Source: Phocoena phocoena (Eukaryota > Chordata > Mammalia > Artiodactyla > Phocoenidae). From it: DNA of 64,000 bases. The notes under the pieces are model-generated. The model was not told where the DNA came from and did no database searches. It saw nothing but the letters and a program-made list of their open reading frames with translations. Numbering within the stretch: the first letter of the stretch is position 1; every line of letters begins with the position of its first letter. The stretch is from NCBI RefSeq assembly GCF_963924675.1, contig NC_089232.1, positions 42,696,522 to 42,760,521 of the forward strand, read 5' to 3'. Position numbers and translations under genes: made by a program. Shown piece by piece: positions 35,127 to 45,425 of this stretch.

Positions 35127-36854
35127 ATTATCTATGCTAGTTTTTAAGTAGTTTGATTATCAGTCTTTAGGGTGGTGAAAATATAGTCTTTGGAATTACT
35201 AATCTTTGACCCTGAGTTCAGCTTTCTTATTTCTTTTCAGCTGACAAATATTTTGCCCTCTTCCTGATATTTTAGTTATTGTGTAGTAAGTTTAGCAGTT
35301 AGATTTGATTTAATACAAAACCATGGCTGAATTTTCATAAAGTAATATTTGCTTTTGAAGCCACAGATTCTTCCTCACCACCCGAAGAGAGCCAAAGTTA
35401 GACCTTCCTCCAGCTGTTCCTATTGTGAAGGACAGTATAACTTCATAGGAGCTGTTAACAATTCTAAACATAGTGCTAAAGAAATTCATTTTACTCCTCT
35501 GTTGGGAGGTGCTGAAGGGAGTAGGGAACCAATTAACAAGGAGAAAGGGGGTAATTATTAAGTGCATAAAAGTTTCCCAAATCAAATTAGCACTTAAACA
35601 CAGAGGTGCATGGACTTCTCATCTTTAGACATATCACATGTTCCGTTTTTAAAATGATGCAATGTCCCCATACTGAGGAGATTTAATTTGTAATTGCAGA
35701 AGATTCCCATTCTTAGGAAAAAAGTAAAACCCTATTAGTAAATTCAGTAAATTTGGTAAGTCTATTAAATTCCATCCTGGAAATGACCCTTTTTTCTTTT
35801 GTTTTCTCCCCTATTCGTCTATATGCATTAAAAAAATATAGGTTCTCCTCTTGGGTATTTCATTCTTTCTCTGGTTCTGGGAAATTCCTGTGTTGGTTAT
35901 TGTAACATGAAGTCTCCTCTGATTATTTAGATTACTCCTTTCTCATTTGTCTCTGAGTACTATTTTATTACTACTTTATCTTGAGCCATCATTATAGAGG
36001 TCCTTGAGAATTTTCCATCCTTCCTTAAATTTCTGCTCTTTGCTGGATGTTTTTAAGCCTACATTATACAGAAACTTCCCTACCTAACCCCAGCCTGCTT
36101 TGTTGTAGCTGGAAAATGCTCCCCAAATGATTGGTATAGGGCTGTTCCTAGTGCTACAAATTTAATTAATCTCTGCTGTTGACATACTTTCTTCCATGCT
36201 AATGACTTCCTGTTGGATAAACTCATGACTAGATCTTTATTTGCTTTCTTGGGTTTTGGAAAGTAAGGGTTCTCCTCTGTGAAGTGCAATTGCTTTCTGA
36301 AGACTTTTGGACTGTGTCAGTGACACAAAATGTGGTTATCTAGTTAAAATTCTGAAAAGCAGTTCTTGAGACCCTGTTGTCCTTTTTAAATATTTGTCAT
36401 CCTGGGTGAATTTTCATCTTTGAAATAATCAATATGTGTGCATCTCTGTAATAAAAATATCTGAGAAGAATGTAGCTGTAAAGGGAACTTTTCTTACCAG
36501 CCTTCATCCACTTTACTGCCACAACTGCACACTTTATCCCAATGTTTGGAGAAAACCCTCTTAACCCTCCCTACAGCATACTGACTCCTGAACTAGTCCT
36601 AGTCTCCCTTCCTTGCAGTGCCAGTTTTTCTTAGGGAACCCCAGTGGGGAAAAAGGGAAAAGTGAAGAATGTATGTGCCACTGTGGGTAACTTTTCCTAG
36701 CTCCTGTTGCTCCTCTCACCTACCTCCATGTGCCATATGGAGGCTGGATTATCACCCATTGTCCTGCTCTCCCTCCCCAAACCATCCCTGTTCTTTACCT
36801 CAACGTAAGCTCGCACCCAGTGTCTTAACAACCTGAGAGCCTCCTGTATTAATT
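35127..36854. other. Single-copy-looking DNA, 1.7 kb
   Basis: No gene or repeat recognised. Short open frames only. Confidence 0.4.
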
Positions 36855-37130
36855 AGGTGGGAAACTTTCAATTGCAAATTAAATGTCTTAAAGCAAACTG
36901 ATAAACAGTACTGGGTATTTCATTTCCTGTCACAGAACTGAAAGGTCCAGGAGTATATGGCTTCAGGCCAGTTTGATCCAGGGGCTCATATTCTGTCATT
37001 GAAAATCTGCCCCTCTCAGCTCTATATTCTTATGACAGTAGTCTTAAATTTTGACTGTGGAACTTGGCTAAGCAGGTTGCTTTCTCCTTTTTAACACACA
37101 AAGGGAAAATAATTCACTTTCCCCTTGGTC
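36855..37130. repeat. Unassigned old interspersed repeat
   Basis: 'gggaaactttcaattgcaaa', 'gaactgaaaggtccagg' and 'ggcttcaggccagtttgatc' follow a pattern I recall from a mammal-wide repeat ('...aaaagtccaggggtggagctggcttcaggcatggctggatcc'). I cannot name it. A repeat-library search would decide. Confidence 0.3.
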
Positions 37131-38037
37131 ATTGCCCTACAAGCTCATCTACCCTCACCTATGAGCAGAAGAATACTCACTGCTTAAAAGATGGGGAAGA
37201 TGTGTCTTTGGGGCATGGCTGAGTTAGATTTTTCAAAAGCATTTTCTCACAGAAATCTTTTACTTATTTACACTTACTTAAGTTCTGCCTTGTTCCAAAA
37301 ATGATTTAAGGTGGAAAGGAAAGATTGTTGTACATGGCAGTGAACCTCAAAGTGCTTCTGAAACTATATTTCACATATTTTATAAGTTAAACAGATTTCT
37401 GTGGATGGTCTGCCCAATGTCCAATCACCATTTTTAACATTTCCTCTAAGGGGCATGAGTCCCAAGTGAAAAATGATTTACAGACGGAATTTTTGAGCAC
37501 AGTCAGGTCAGACTTACAGGGAACTGCCTTTATTTCCTTTTCATGTCAATGGCTAACTGAATTTCACTGGGCATTCTATGTTTGATTTTCTTATTATGTT
37601 TGTACAAGTGCCTTATTGAATGAGCATTTGGTCCCCTTTTTCCAAGCCAGATTCTCAGTCTAGATGAATCATATCATTCCTTTTTCTAGCTAGCTCATTA
37701 CTTCAGGATTGAAATTTCATGCGTGTACAACACTATTGACTAATTTCTGCTAATGCCCACATACTTTTTCCCCCCAAATATAAAATACATGAAATATGTA
37801 TTGCCCAAGTACCCTCAACGCTCATCACTATGTGGAAATACTGAGTTTACACTAGAATTTACTCTCAATTTCTGCTTAGACATTGTCTTCCCTACTCAAG
37901 CAGGAACTCAGCATCTCAGAAAAATCTCTTTACTACTGCCACTGCATTACTCATAAAAGTATTCTTGAAAATTCTTAGGGAATATTCTCATATGGGTTTG
38001 TAAAGTCTATGTTCCCCTAGAGATCCATTCTTTCACC
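37131..38037. other. Single-copy-looking DNA
   Basis: No feature recognised. Confidence 0.4.
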
Positions 38038-38053
38038 AGATTTCTCTGTTTTT

Positions 38054-38260
38054 GTTTTTGTTTTTTTTTCGGTATGTGGGCATCTCACTGTTGTGGCCTC
38101 TCCCGTTGCGGAGCACAGGCTCCGGATGCGCAGGCTCAGCGGCCATGGCTCACGGGCACAGCCGCTCCGCGGCACGTGGGATCTTCCCGGACCAGGGCAC
38201 GAACCCGTGTCCCCTGCATCGGCAGGTGGACTCTCAACCACTGCGCCACCAGGGAAGCCC
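38054..38260 (-). mobile_element. CHR-type SINE (short class)
   Basis: Minus-strand copy with head at 38260 ('gggcttccctggtggcgcag') and a short poly(T) of about nine at 38061-38069. The duplication agatttctctgtttt occurs at 38038-38052 and 38261-38275 with no mismatch. The upstream tail reads (TTTTTG)n-like, so the original poly(A) has been remodelled. Confidence 0.95.
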
Positions 38261-38277
38261 AGATTTCTCTGTTTTAA

Positions 38278-38500
38278 GAGAGTGGGCTCTGAAGCTAAAC
38301 TACCTGGGTTTGAATGCTAGTGCCACCATTTAGCTTGTGACCTTGGGCAAGTTGCTTAACTTCTCTAAACTTGAGCTTGTTATCTGGGAAGGAGTGATTG
38401 TTTTAAGAGAGTTATTGGAGTTATTGGAGAGTACCTGACATGTGTTAAGTGCCCCATAAACATTAATCTCTACTATTATCCACAGTATCTTCTGCTGCTT
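38278..38500 (+). repeat. MIR SINE, nearly complete
   Basis: 'ctacctgggtttgaatgcta' near 38300, 'cttgtgaccttgggcaagtt' near 38334, 'cttaacttctctaaacttga' near 38356 and 'gtgttaagtgccccataaac' near 38442 follow the MIR consensus from 5' part to 3' end. The core in the middle is diverged. Confidence 0.75.
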
Positions 38501-39379
38501 CTTCACTGTTTTAAGGTTCTTGCTGAGTATTAAATACATGATTCTCAAAATCTGCAAATCCAGGGGCCGTCAGAAGGGTCAGTACCATTGTATATTTATC
38601 CCAGAAATGGAGAGAAAGGTCCTGCTCGCATTTGGTTCAAGTGCTTTCCTTGGAGCAGGTTGGGGTCAAGATGGCTCAAGATCTCTTCTAGTTTTCATCT
38701 CTCCTCCGGGCTGTCATGTGTCAAAAGTTACCTTTTTGCAGGCACTCTTCAGCTCATGAAAATCAATCAGTAGGACCTGAAGCCTGAATGGAGATAAGGG
38801 TAGGCACTAAAATCTAGTCCAGCCATGTAACAACTTCAGTGACCTCCCTCTACCGTCCACCATGAACTCTGTACATTGGAAGGAACCATTTTGCCCATTG
38901 CACGTTCTACCCATAACTTGTCTTAATTTTAGTTGTCTGTATATTAAATGAGTTAGTGGACTGAATTCATGTAATTCAAGTCAGAACCTCTGCACTTGTG
39001 TAGACAGTTCATTGTATTTTATTTTATCAATCCTACAATGCATTCTGCTTTTTTTTTTTTGGCCTTCAGAAAATATTTAAAAACAATTTAGTTAAGTGAA
39101 ATAACTTGATTATTTCTAGAACAAAAGTGACAATGAATGTAGTAAATACATTTTAAAAAACTATTCAAACATTTTAACTTTAGAATAACTATTTTTGACT
39201 GACTTAATATTTTATTTATTTTAAACCAGCTACAGGATATGCAACATCTTATTTTAAAATTATTTTAAGATCACCAGAACAAACTAGACCCACGTGAAAT
39301 ATTTTTAATGGGTAACTAGCCACTATTGAAAATATTTGGAATCTGCTTCAATTTTTGATGTCTTATCAATTTAGAAAAG
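38501..39379. other. Single-copy-looking DNA, AT-rich at the end
   Basis: No feature recognised. A T-run lies at 39050-39060. Confidence 0.4.
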
Positions 39380-39635
39380 TGTAGTGTCATGATTATGTAA
39401 GAGGACTAGGGTAGTTTGCCTAGTTTGAATGCTGGTTCTACCATACAGTAGATGTGTATCTTGGGCAAGTTACTTAGCCTCTCTCTATTTTAGTTTCCCC
39501 ATCTATAAAATGGGGATAATAATAGGCCAGATGTCATAGAATTGTTGTGAAGATTAAAATAGCTAATATATATTAAGTGGTTACAGTGCCTGGTACATAA
39601 CAAGGACTCAAAAATGTTTGGCTATTATAGTTAAC
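39380..39635 (+). repeat. MIR SINE, full length
   Basis: Clear MIR order: 'gtttgaatgctggttctacc' near 39423, 'gtatcttgggcaagttactt' near 39456, 'cctctctctattttag' near 39478, 'ctataaaatggggataataa' near 39503, 'attgttgtgaagattaaaat' near 39541 and 'acagtgcctggtacataaca' near 39583. It is one of the best-preserved MIRs here. Confidence 0.85.
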
Positions 39636-39669
39636 TATGCCAAAAATAATGGACAAAAAGAACATGATT

Positions 39670-39790
39670 TTGACTCACTTAATATTTATTAAGCATCCAA
39701 CTATGTAATAGGAACTGTGCTAGATTAAGGACTAAAAGGCAACTAAGACAAGATTCCTGCCCTCAAGAAACTAATAGTATTGTGTTCTAA
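39670..39790 (-). repeat. L2 LINE 3' end fragment
   Basis: 'aatatttattaagcatccaa', 'gtaataggaactgtgctaga' and 'gattcctgccctcaagaaac' match the reverse complement of the L2 3' terminus. Confidence 0.6.
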
Positions 39791-41099
39791 AATTTTTAGA
39801 TGATTGTCTCCATTAAACATTTCATTTTGGAGAACATTCATGAACGAAGCTTATCAAAGAGATGAAATTTGAAAAGGAAAAAGGTATCTCTTCAATAAAT
39901 GAAGAATTTTCTAAAGTAATCTTTACTACATAAAGAATTTTTATGCAGTAATCTTTAATTTTTTGTTCAAAATATCTAGATTTCAGACAAATATGGCTAT
40001 TTAGATGAATAGCTTTAATGGGATCAAGTGTCTAGGAAGAGTTAATGCAGATGCAGAGAAAGCTCTGTGCTTTATTTCTCCTAGAATTCATTAAAATAAT
40101 TTTAAAATTAGCCTTTTGAAGATAAACAATTTCCATTTTTAATGCAATCTTTTATAATTAGCATTTTCACACTTATTTAGCATTTTCTTCCTTCAAAGAA
40201 TAGAAAGTGTTATTTAAACTTGGGTGATACCACTAAGTTTAAATAACTAGGAACAATACTTTTCTATCTTGCATAAAAGGCATATCATTTTCTTAAAATT
40301 CATCATCATCAAGAATTCTTAAAATGGCACAAATTGGGAAATAATTTAGTTTCCCAATTATTACTGAGAATTTATGAAAAAGACTGCTAGTCAATCTCTT
40401 GGGATAAATAGAAGTGAATAGATAGAAAGGGTGCATATGTAAGTTTTGAAGAGAAACTGACCTTGTGTCAGTCTCTCAACCTTTCCTTCTTAACAGATGA
40501 ATGTCATTTGCTGCATCAGTGGTTTGAAGTCAATAACCATTGATACTCTCCTTTGGGACCTCTTGTACTTACAAAGGCAATATTTTAGAATGAGGACACA
40601 GTCTGCTGATGAGTAAGTAAGTATCTCTAATGATGATAGGAAAAAATTTTACTTTGAAGCTCTGAAATTCAAAAGAATTATTGCTGCTCTGTTCTTTTTA
40701 GTAGTTATTGAACAATAATGGGGCATAATTGCCAACTACACTGAAGGAAAAAAAGGTTATATCCAAAAGGAATTTTAAAATGCTTGTGTTCTACAATATA
40801 TTGCTCTTGCTCTGTTTGGAGAGCAATTTCAAAATGCTGACCCTGGTAAGAAACTTGGTAGAACAACACCTTTTCAAATGAGCCTGTTCATTTATGTCTA
40901 GGTCAGAAAGATGCAGAAGTTCAGTTTTCAGCCGAGATACATTCTCAGATATAAAATGTGTTTTACTCTTTCATGGTACCTTGCCTTTGGAGTCTTTACT
41001 ATTTGGTTGCTTGCTTTACCTGGGCAAATTATGAACATTGGCCTCATGGTCAGTTAAAATCTGCTGCCATGTGTGGCACACAAGTGTTGGCCTTTTAAT
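39791..41099. other. AT-rich single-copy-looking DNA
   Basis: No gene or repeat could be recognised in 1.3 kb. Confidence 0.4.
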
Positions 41100-41110
41100 A
41101 ATCACTTCTT

Positions 41111-41466
41111 GGGCTTCCCTGGTGGCGCAGTGGTTAAGAATTCACCTGCCAATGCAGGGGACACCGGTTCAAGCCCTGGTCCAGGAAGATCCCACATGCC
41201 ATGGAGCAACTAAGTCCATGCGCCACAACTACTGAGGCTGTGCTCTAGAGCCCATGAGCCACAACTACTGAACCTGTGTTCCACAACTACTGAAGCCCGT
41301 GTGCCCAGAGCCTGTGCTCCACAACAAGAGAAGCCACCGTAATGAGAAGCCTGCATGCTGCAACAAAGAGTAGCCCCCACTCGCCACAACTAGAGAAAGC
41401 CTGCATGCAGCAATGAAGACCCAATGCAGCCATAAATAAATAAATAAATAAATTTATATTTAAAAA
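41111..41466 (+). mobile_element. CHR SINE, long class (CHRL-like)
   Basis: About 356 bp with head 'gggcttccctggtggcgcag', 'ggttcaagccc' B box, at least four 'cacaactactga' units from about 41224, the 'agcctgcatgc' units, and an (AAAT)n tail at about 41434-41453. The duplication aatcacttctt occurs at 41100-41110 and 41467-41477. Confidence 0.94.
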
Positions 41467-41477
41467 AATCACTTCTT

Positions 41478-41999
41478 TATTCTTTTGTCCTCACATTTTC
41501 CTAGTGGCCATATAGTATATAAGAAAAATGATGGAGGATTTGGATAGCTCCTCAATATTTGGCATTGAGGTCTTGCAGTATTGCCAGACCTTGGTGTTAA
41601 AGACAGTTGGACTGGACAATTCATGGGTCTAATTCCACAGGGTAATGTTGCTTTCATCGTGAAAGTGTGAATACTAGTTCCAAGTAGGAGCTATCAGAGA
41701 TGGTGGTAACCCCCAGTTGGGTTACAGGGACCTGGAGATATGGCCCATTGAATATGAACTTGTCTGCTTAAGGTCTACTTTTACCTTTGGGTTATTTTTT
41801 TTCCCATTTATTTATTTATTTATTGCCAAGGTGAAAGTGATTCCTGTAGCTGAATATAAAGTATGTGGCCAGGAGTTCTCCTTGCCCCTAAAAGTTCATT
41901 TTATAGTACGTGGTAGAGTTACTGTTTAGGTAGTTACACCCTTGTTCTTCATCTCTACCCCCCAAAGGAATTCCTCTTAAACTGAAACAACATGGAATT
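41478..41999. other. Single-copy-looking DNA
   Basis: No feature except a short (ATTT)n run at about 41808-41823. Confidence 0.4.
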
Positions 42000-42450
42000 A
42001 AAAAAAACTTGATTGGATAATACAGCTACAATATGCTCTGTAGCACCCTATCAAAGCATTTGTCACACCATATTGTAACTGAACTTTTTTTTTTTTTTTT
42101 TTTGCGGTACGCGGGCCTCTTACTGTTGTGACCTCTCCCGTTGCGGAGCACAGGCTCCGGACACACAGGCTCAGCGGCCATGACTCACGGGCCCAGCCAC
42201 TCTGCAGCATGTGGGATCTTCCCGTACCGGGACATGAACCCGTGTCCCCTGCGTCGGCAGGCGGATTCTCAACCACTGCGCCACCAGGGAAGTCCATGTA
42301 ACTGAACTTTCTATATGTATGTCTTCCCTTCCAGACTGTGACCTTCTTAAAGCAGGGATTGTGTTTACTGCTATTTCATCAGTGCCTAGCATAAATTCTG
42401 TCATATAGCAGATATTTAATGTTCAATAAGTGAATGAACCAGAAAAAAAA
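42000..42450 (+). repeat. L2 LINE 3' end split by a CHR SINE
   Basis: Left part 'caaagcatttgtcacaccat' near 42052 and right part 'actgtgaccttcttaaagca' near 42334, 'tcagtgcctagcata' near 42379 and 'atgttcaataagtgaatgaa' near 42419 follow forward L2 3' order. The SINE at 42088-42296 sits between. Confidence 0.6.
42088..42296 (-). mobile_element. CHR-type SINE (short class) inside L2
   Basis: Minus-strand copy, poly(T) up to 42103, head at 42296 with 'ggacttccctggtggcgcag'. The 14-bp duplication tgtaactgaacttt occurs at 42074-42087 and 42297-42310 without mismatch. It has several substitutions in otherwise invariant positions (for example 'gacctctcccg', 'gtaccgggac'). Confidence 0.95.
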
Positions 42451-42798
42451 TAAATGAATGAATGAGTACATTTGAAGTAGATCACTTCAAGAGATATTTT
42501 GCTAATGTGTACTGCAGAGATGTCTCCTAAATCCAGTGAGAAAGCATGATCTTTCTCAATCTAATCAATAAATGAACAACGTAAAACACGCACATGGATG
42601 CTGTAAGAACCAATTGCTTGAACCCAGAAGAAGCATCACGGAAGGGTATAAATGTTTTTGGTTTGCAGCCATTGTGTTTTTGAGATAGTTAAGTCCTATC
42701 CAAAGTGAATATATTTTCCCCTATTATCAGAGTTGGTTTCTGAGTTTGGTTGTTATGAATCAACTCCACAGAGTCTGACCACCTTCTGAGAAGCTGAT
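42451..42798. other. Single-copy-looking DNA
   Basis: Begins with an (ATGA)n-like run near 42450-42468, which continues from the L2 end. Otherwise nothing was recognised. Confidence 0.35.
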
Positions 42799-42814
42799 GA
42801 AATTGAGAGCCTGG

Positions 42815-42941
42815 GAATACTCTGGCAGCCCAGTGGTTAGGACTCCACGCCTCCACTACTGGGGACATGGGTTTGATCCCTAGCCGGGGAACTAAGATTC
42901 CGTATGCCGCATGGTGCATACAAAAAAAAAAAAGAAAGAAA
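42815..42941 (+). mobile_element. Older CHR/tRNA-type SINE, short (CHR-1-like)
   Basis: 'gaatactctggcagcccagt' head, 'gggtttgatccctagccggg' B-box region and 'atgccgcatggtgcatac' end before an A-rich (AAAG)n tail. The duplication gaaattgagagcctgg (42799-42814) and gaaattgaaagcctgg (42942-42957) has one mismatch. Same older class as 28910-29023. Confidence 0.87.
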
Positions 42942-43260
42942 GAAATTGAAAGCCTGGATCAAGAAACCTTGGCTTAAAGACATAGCCAATCAGTATCACT
43001 CAGATCCATATGTATTTCAATTCAGAGTGTTTATAAACACGTTAATTTTACACAAGCCTTGTACAGTAAGTCCCCTACATACGAACGAGTTCCATTTGGA
43101 GAGCAAGTTTATAAGTCCAGTTTGTTCATGAGTCCAACAAAGTTAGCCTAGGTACCCAACTAACACAATCGGCTATATAGTACTGTACTGTAATAGGTTT
43201 ATAATACTTTTCACACAAATAATACATAAGAAACAAACAAACACAAAACACAGAGAAAAC

Positions 43261-43465
43261 TTTTTTTTATTTGCGGTACGCGGGCCTCTCACTGTTGTGG
43301 CCTCTCCCGTTGCGGAGCACAGGCTCCGGACGCGCAGGCTCAGCGGCCATGGCTCATGGGCCCAGCTGCTCTGCGGCATGTGGGATCTTCCCGGACCGGG
43401 GCACGAACCCGTGTTCCCTGCATCGGCAGGTGGACTCTCAACCACTGCGCCACCAGGGAAGCCCC
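43261..43465 (-). mobile_element. CHR-type SINE (short class) inside the Tigger-like element
   Basis: Minus-strand copy: short tail ttttttttattt at 43261-43272, then gcggtacgcggg, and head at 43465. The duplication gagaaaac is seen at 43253-43260 and 43466-43473. Confidence 0.94.
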
Positions 43466-43866
43466 GAGAAAACATTTTTAATCTTACGGTACAGTACCTT
43501 GAAAAGTACAGTAGTACAGTACAACAGCTGGCATACAGGGGCTGGCAAGTGAACAGGCAAGAAGAGTTACTGACTGGAAGAGGGAGAAGAGGTGGGAGAT
43601 GGTAGAGCTGAAGGGTCTTCAGCAATACGAGATGGAGGGCAGGCTGCAGTTTCACTCATGCCTGACGTTGATGGCACAGGTTCTGGTTCCTTGCTGGATT
43701 CAATTCTATCTACCCTTCTGAAAAATGATACAGTGATGTCTGGGTAGTAGCTCCTTTTTTCTCACCCTATATGACGCGGTAGTACTGGATTGCATTCTGA
43801 ACATTTGCTGCAACCTTCGTGTACAGTTCTACGTTCGGGTCCTATGCCTCAAAAACTAACAGTGCC

Positions 43867-44069
43867 GGGCTTCCCTGGTGGCGCAGTGGTTGAGAGTCAG
43901 CCTGCCGATGCAGGGGACACGGGTTCGAGCCCCGGTCCGGGAGGATCCCACATGCCGCGAAGGGCTGGACCCGTGAGCCGTGGCCACTGAGGCTGCGCGT
44001 CCGGAGCCTGTGCTCCGCAACGGGAGAGGCCACAACAGTGAGAGGCCCGCGTACCGCAAAAAAAAAAAA
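43867..44069 (+). mobile_element. CHR-type SINE (short class) inside the Tigger-like element
   Basis: Plus-strand copy with A-box-like 'tggcgcagtggt' and a B box 'ggttcgagccc' that fits the pol III consensus GGTTCGANNCC exactly. It ends 'cccgcgtaccgc' and poly(A). The 16-bp duplication aaaaactaacagtgcc is perfect at 43851-43866 and 44070-44085. One of the best-preserved copies. Confidence 0.97.
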
Positions 44070-44102
44070 AAAAACTAACAGTGCCTCCTCAAATGAAGAC
44101 AA

Positions 44103-44387
44103 TCACTTTGGCATTTCCTGCATCGTGACTCTTTTCAGTTTTTCAGTTACTTCTTCCTCTCGTCTCTCTTCACCCTTTATCTGGGCCTCCAATTCCATCA
44201 GGTCTTCATTAGTAAGTTCCTCCTGTTGCACGGCAGCAGTACTGTACAGTAAAGTACACAAAAGCACAACACTTGTAGAGGATGCACGCATGTGACGATG
44301 TACACCAGACACGTGAGCTAACCTACATGATTGGACATGTGAACACACGTACGTGTCTTTGAAAGTTTGCAACTTGAAAGTTGACAT
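44103..44387 (-). pseudogene. Tigger7-like transposase C-terminal remnant
   Basis: A 94-codon minus-strand frame. Residues about 56-85 are acidic (EELTNEDLMELEAQ, then EERREEEVTEKL), as in the tail of pogo/Tigger transposases. Its first 50 residues lie in the terminal region of the transposon and are probably not protein-derived. There is no DDE catalytic core in the element, so it cannot act as a transposase. Confidence 0.55.
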
Positions 44388-44404
44388 GTAGGGGACTTAC
44401 TGTA

Positions 44405-44893
44405 TAGTATTATTCAGTTCAAATCAAATGAATCCAGAGAAATTTAGCTTGAGTTCATCTATAAAATGGCATTAATCACAATTGGAAGCAAATTCCCATT
44501 AAATATGTGTGGATACCCTGATTTCATTCATTATAAGATTTAGTCATCTCATTGACTTTCCATTTTCTTAAGTGAAATGACCAGGTAATAAAACTTGATC
44601 TAATTGATTTCATTGGTTTGGCAGTTAACTTACGTATATAGTTATGAGGCTCTATAAGAGACTTGCTCAAGGTCAAAATAAAATTTGTCTAGTTAGAACA
44701 GTCATTTTGAAAAAATTCTTTTTATTCCCTCTTGAGTCCTATAATGAGCATATAAACACAAAACTCTCTGTTTAAGAGATAGGAGCCTCTTGAGGCCAAT
44801 TCTGTTCCTTTGACTGATAGAAAGGAAACCAACATATACTAAGCAACCACTCTTCACCAAATGATATGTGAGATGAAGATATAGACCAGGTTG
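44405..44893. other. Single-copy-looking DNA
   Basis: No feature recognised. Confidence 0.35.
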
Positions 44894-44909
44894 TGTACTA
44901 CTAGACTTT

Positions 44910-44947
44910 GACGGTGTCTTACCACTGGACTGCCAGGGAAGTCCCGA
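44910..44947 (-). mobile_element. 38-bp tailless insertion of the CHR SINE head only
   Basis: Reverse complement reads 'gggacttccctggcagtcca' then 'gtggtaagacaccgtc', which is the first ~36 nt of a CHR/tRNA SINE and stops just after the A-box region. There is no poly(A). The flanks tgtactactagacttt are identical over 16 bp at 44894-44909 and 44948-44963. This matches the pattern called tailless retropseudogenes, in which a fragment of a tRNA or SINE RNA is inserted by L1 machinery. Confidence 0.85.
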
Positions 44948-45052
44948 TGTACTACTAGACTTTATATATCTGAGTAGGTGAGCAGCATGCTGTGATTTCA
45001 CAGTAGGTTTCTCTGTGATTTCTCATATAATCCAAGTTTATTCATTACAGAA

Positions 45053-45108
45053 ATATATATATATATATACACACACACACATATATATATACACAAGTAT
45101 ATATTGAG
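45053..45108. repeat. Compound (TA)n(CA)n(TA)n microsatellite
   Basis: Strict purine-pyrimidine alternation from 45053 to 45095 (43 bp), with TA, CA and TA blocks, then 'agtatatat'. Confidence 0.93.
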
Positions 45109-45425
45109 TATCTGCTATGTGTAATCCAGATTTCAAAGATAGCAAATCCTAAATTAAGCTATATAATTAATGCAATCCTCATAAAATACCAACAATTTGA
45201 GACATATGACAAAATGATATTAAATTTAAGTAGGAGGCATAAATATTCGAGTCTATTCTTAAATCCAATAGAGCTTATATTATTGTTGGGAGAGACACAA
45301 ATGTAAGCAAACATAAAAGTAAAATATATAAATTTTAGGTGGTGAAAAGTGCTCTGGAGAAAAGTATAATAGGTGGATATGGAGTACTATTGGTGGGGCT
45401 TTAGTTTTAAATAAGGTCTACAGAG
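45092..45425 (-). repeat. L2 3' fragment with an apparent L1 scrap inside
   Basis: 'atatattgagtatctgctat' near 45100, 'aatagagcttatattattgt' near 45268, 'tggtgaaaagtgctctggag' near 45340 and 'ttagttttaaataaggtcta' near 45402 follow reverse L2. Between them 45155-45245 ('taatgcaatcctcataaaat', 'acaaaatgatattaaattt') looks like L1 ORF2. Borders are approximate. Confidence 0.45.

Larger units (their letters stand above)
43064..44402. mobile_element. Tigger7/MER44-like DNA transposon with two nested SINEs
   Basis: The terminal inverted repeat cagtaagtcccctacat at 43064-43080 is matched perfectly in reverse at 44386-44402. TA dinucleotides flank it (43062-43063 and 44403-44404), as expected for Tc1/mariner-pogo elements. 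Without its two SINEs it is about 0.93 kb, against roughly 2.5 kb for an autonomous Tigger7, so it is an internally deleted copy. A minus-strand frame at 44387-44103 includes EELTNEDLMELEAQIKGE-like text similar to a Tigger transposase C-terminus. The catalytic DDE domain is not recognisable. Confidence 0.82.

Noticed and set aside
41224..41330. CRISPR-like or minisatellite array of 'acaactactga' units
   Set aside because: The units are part of the long CHR SINE structure and recur in the copy at 48467; they have no uniform spacers, and the genome is mammalian.
43064..44402. Active DNA transposon
   Set aside because: No catalytic core, internal deletion and two SINE insertions.
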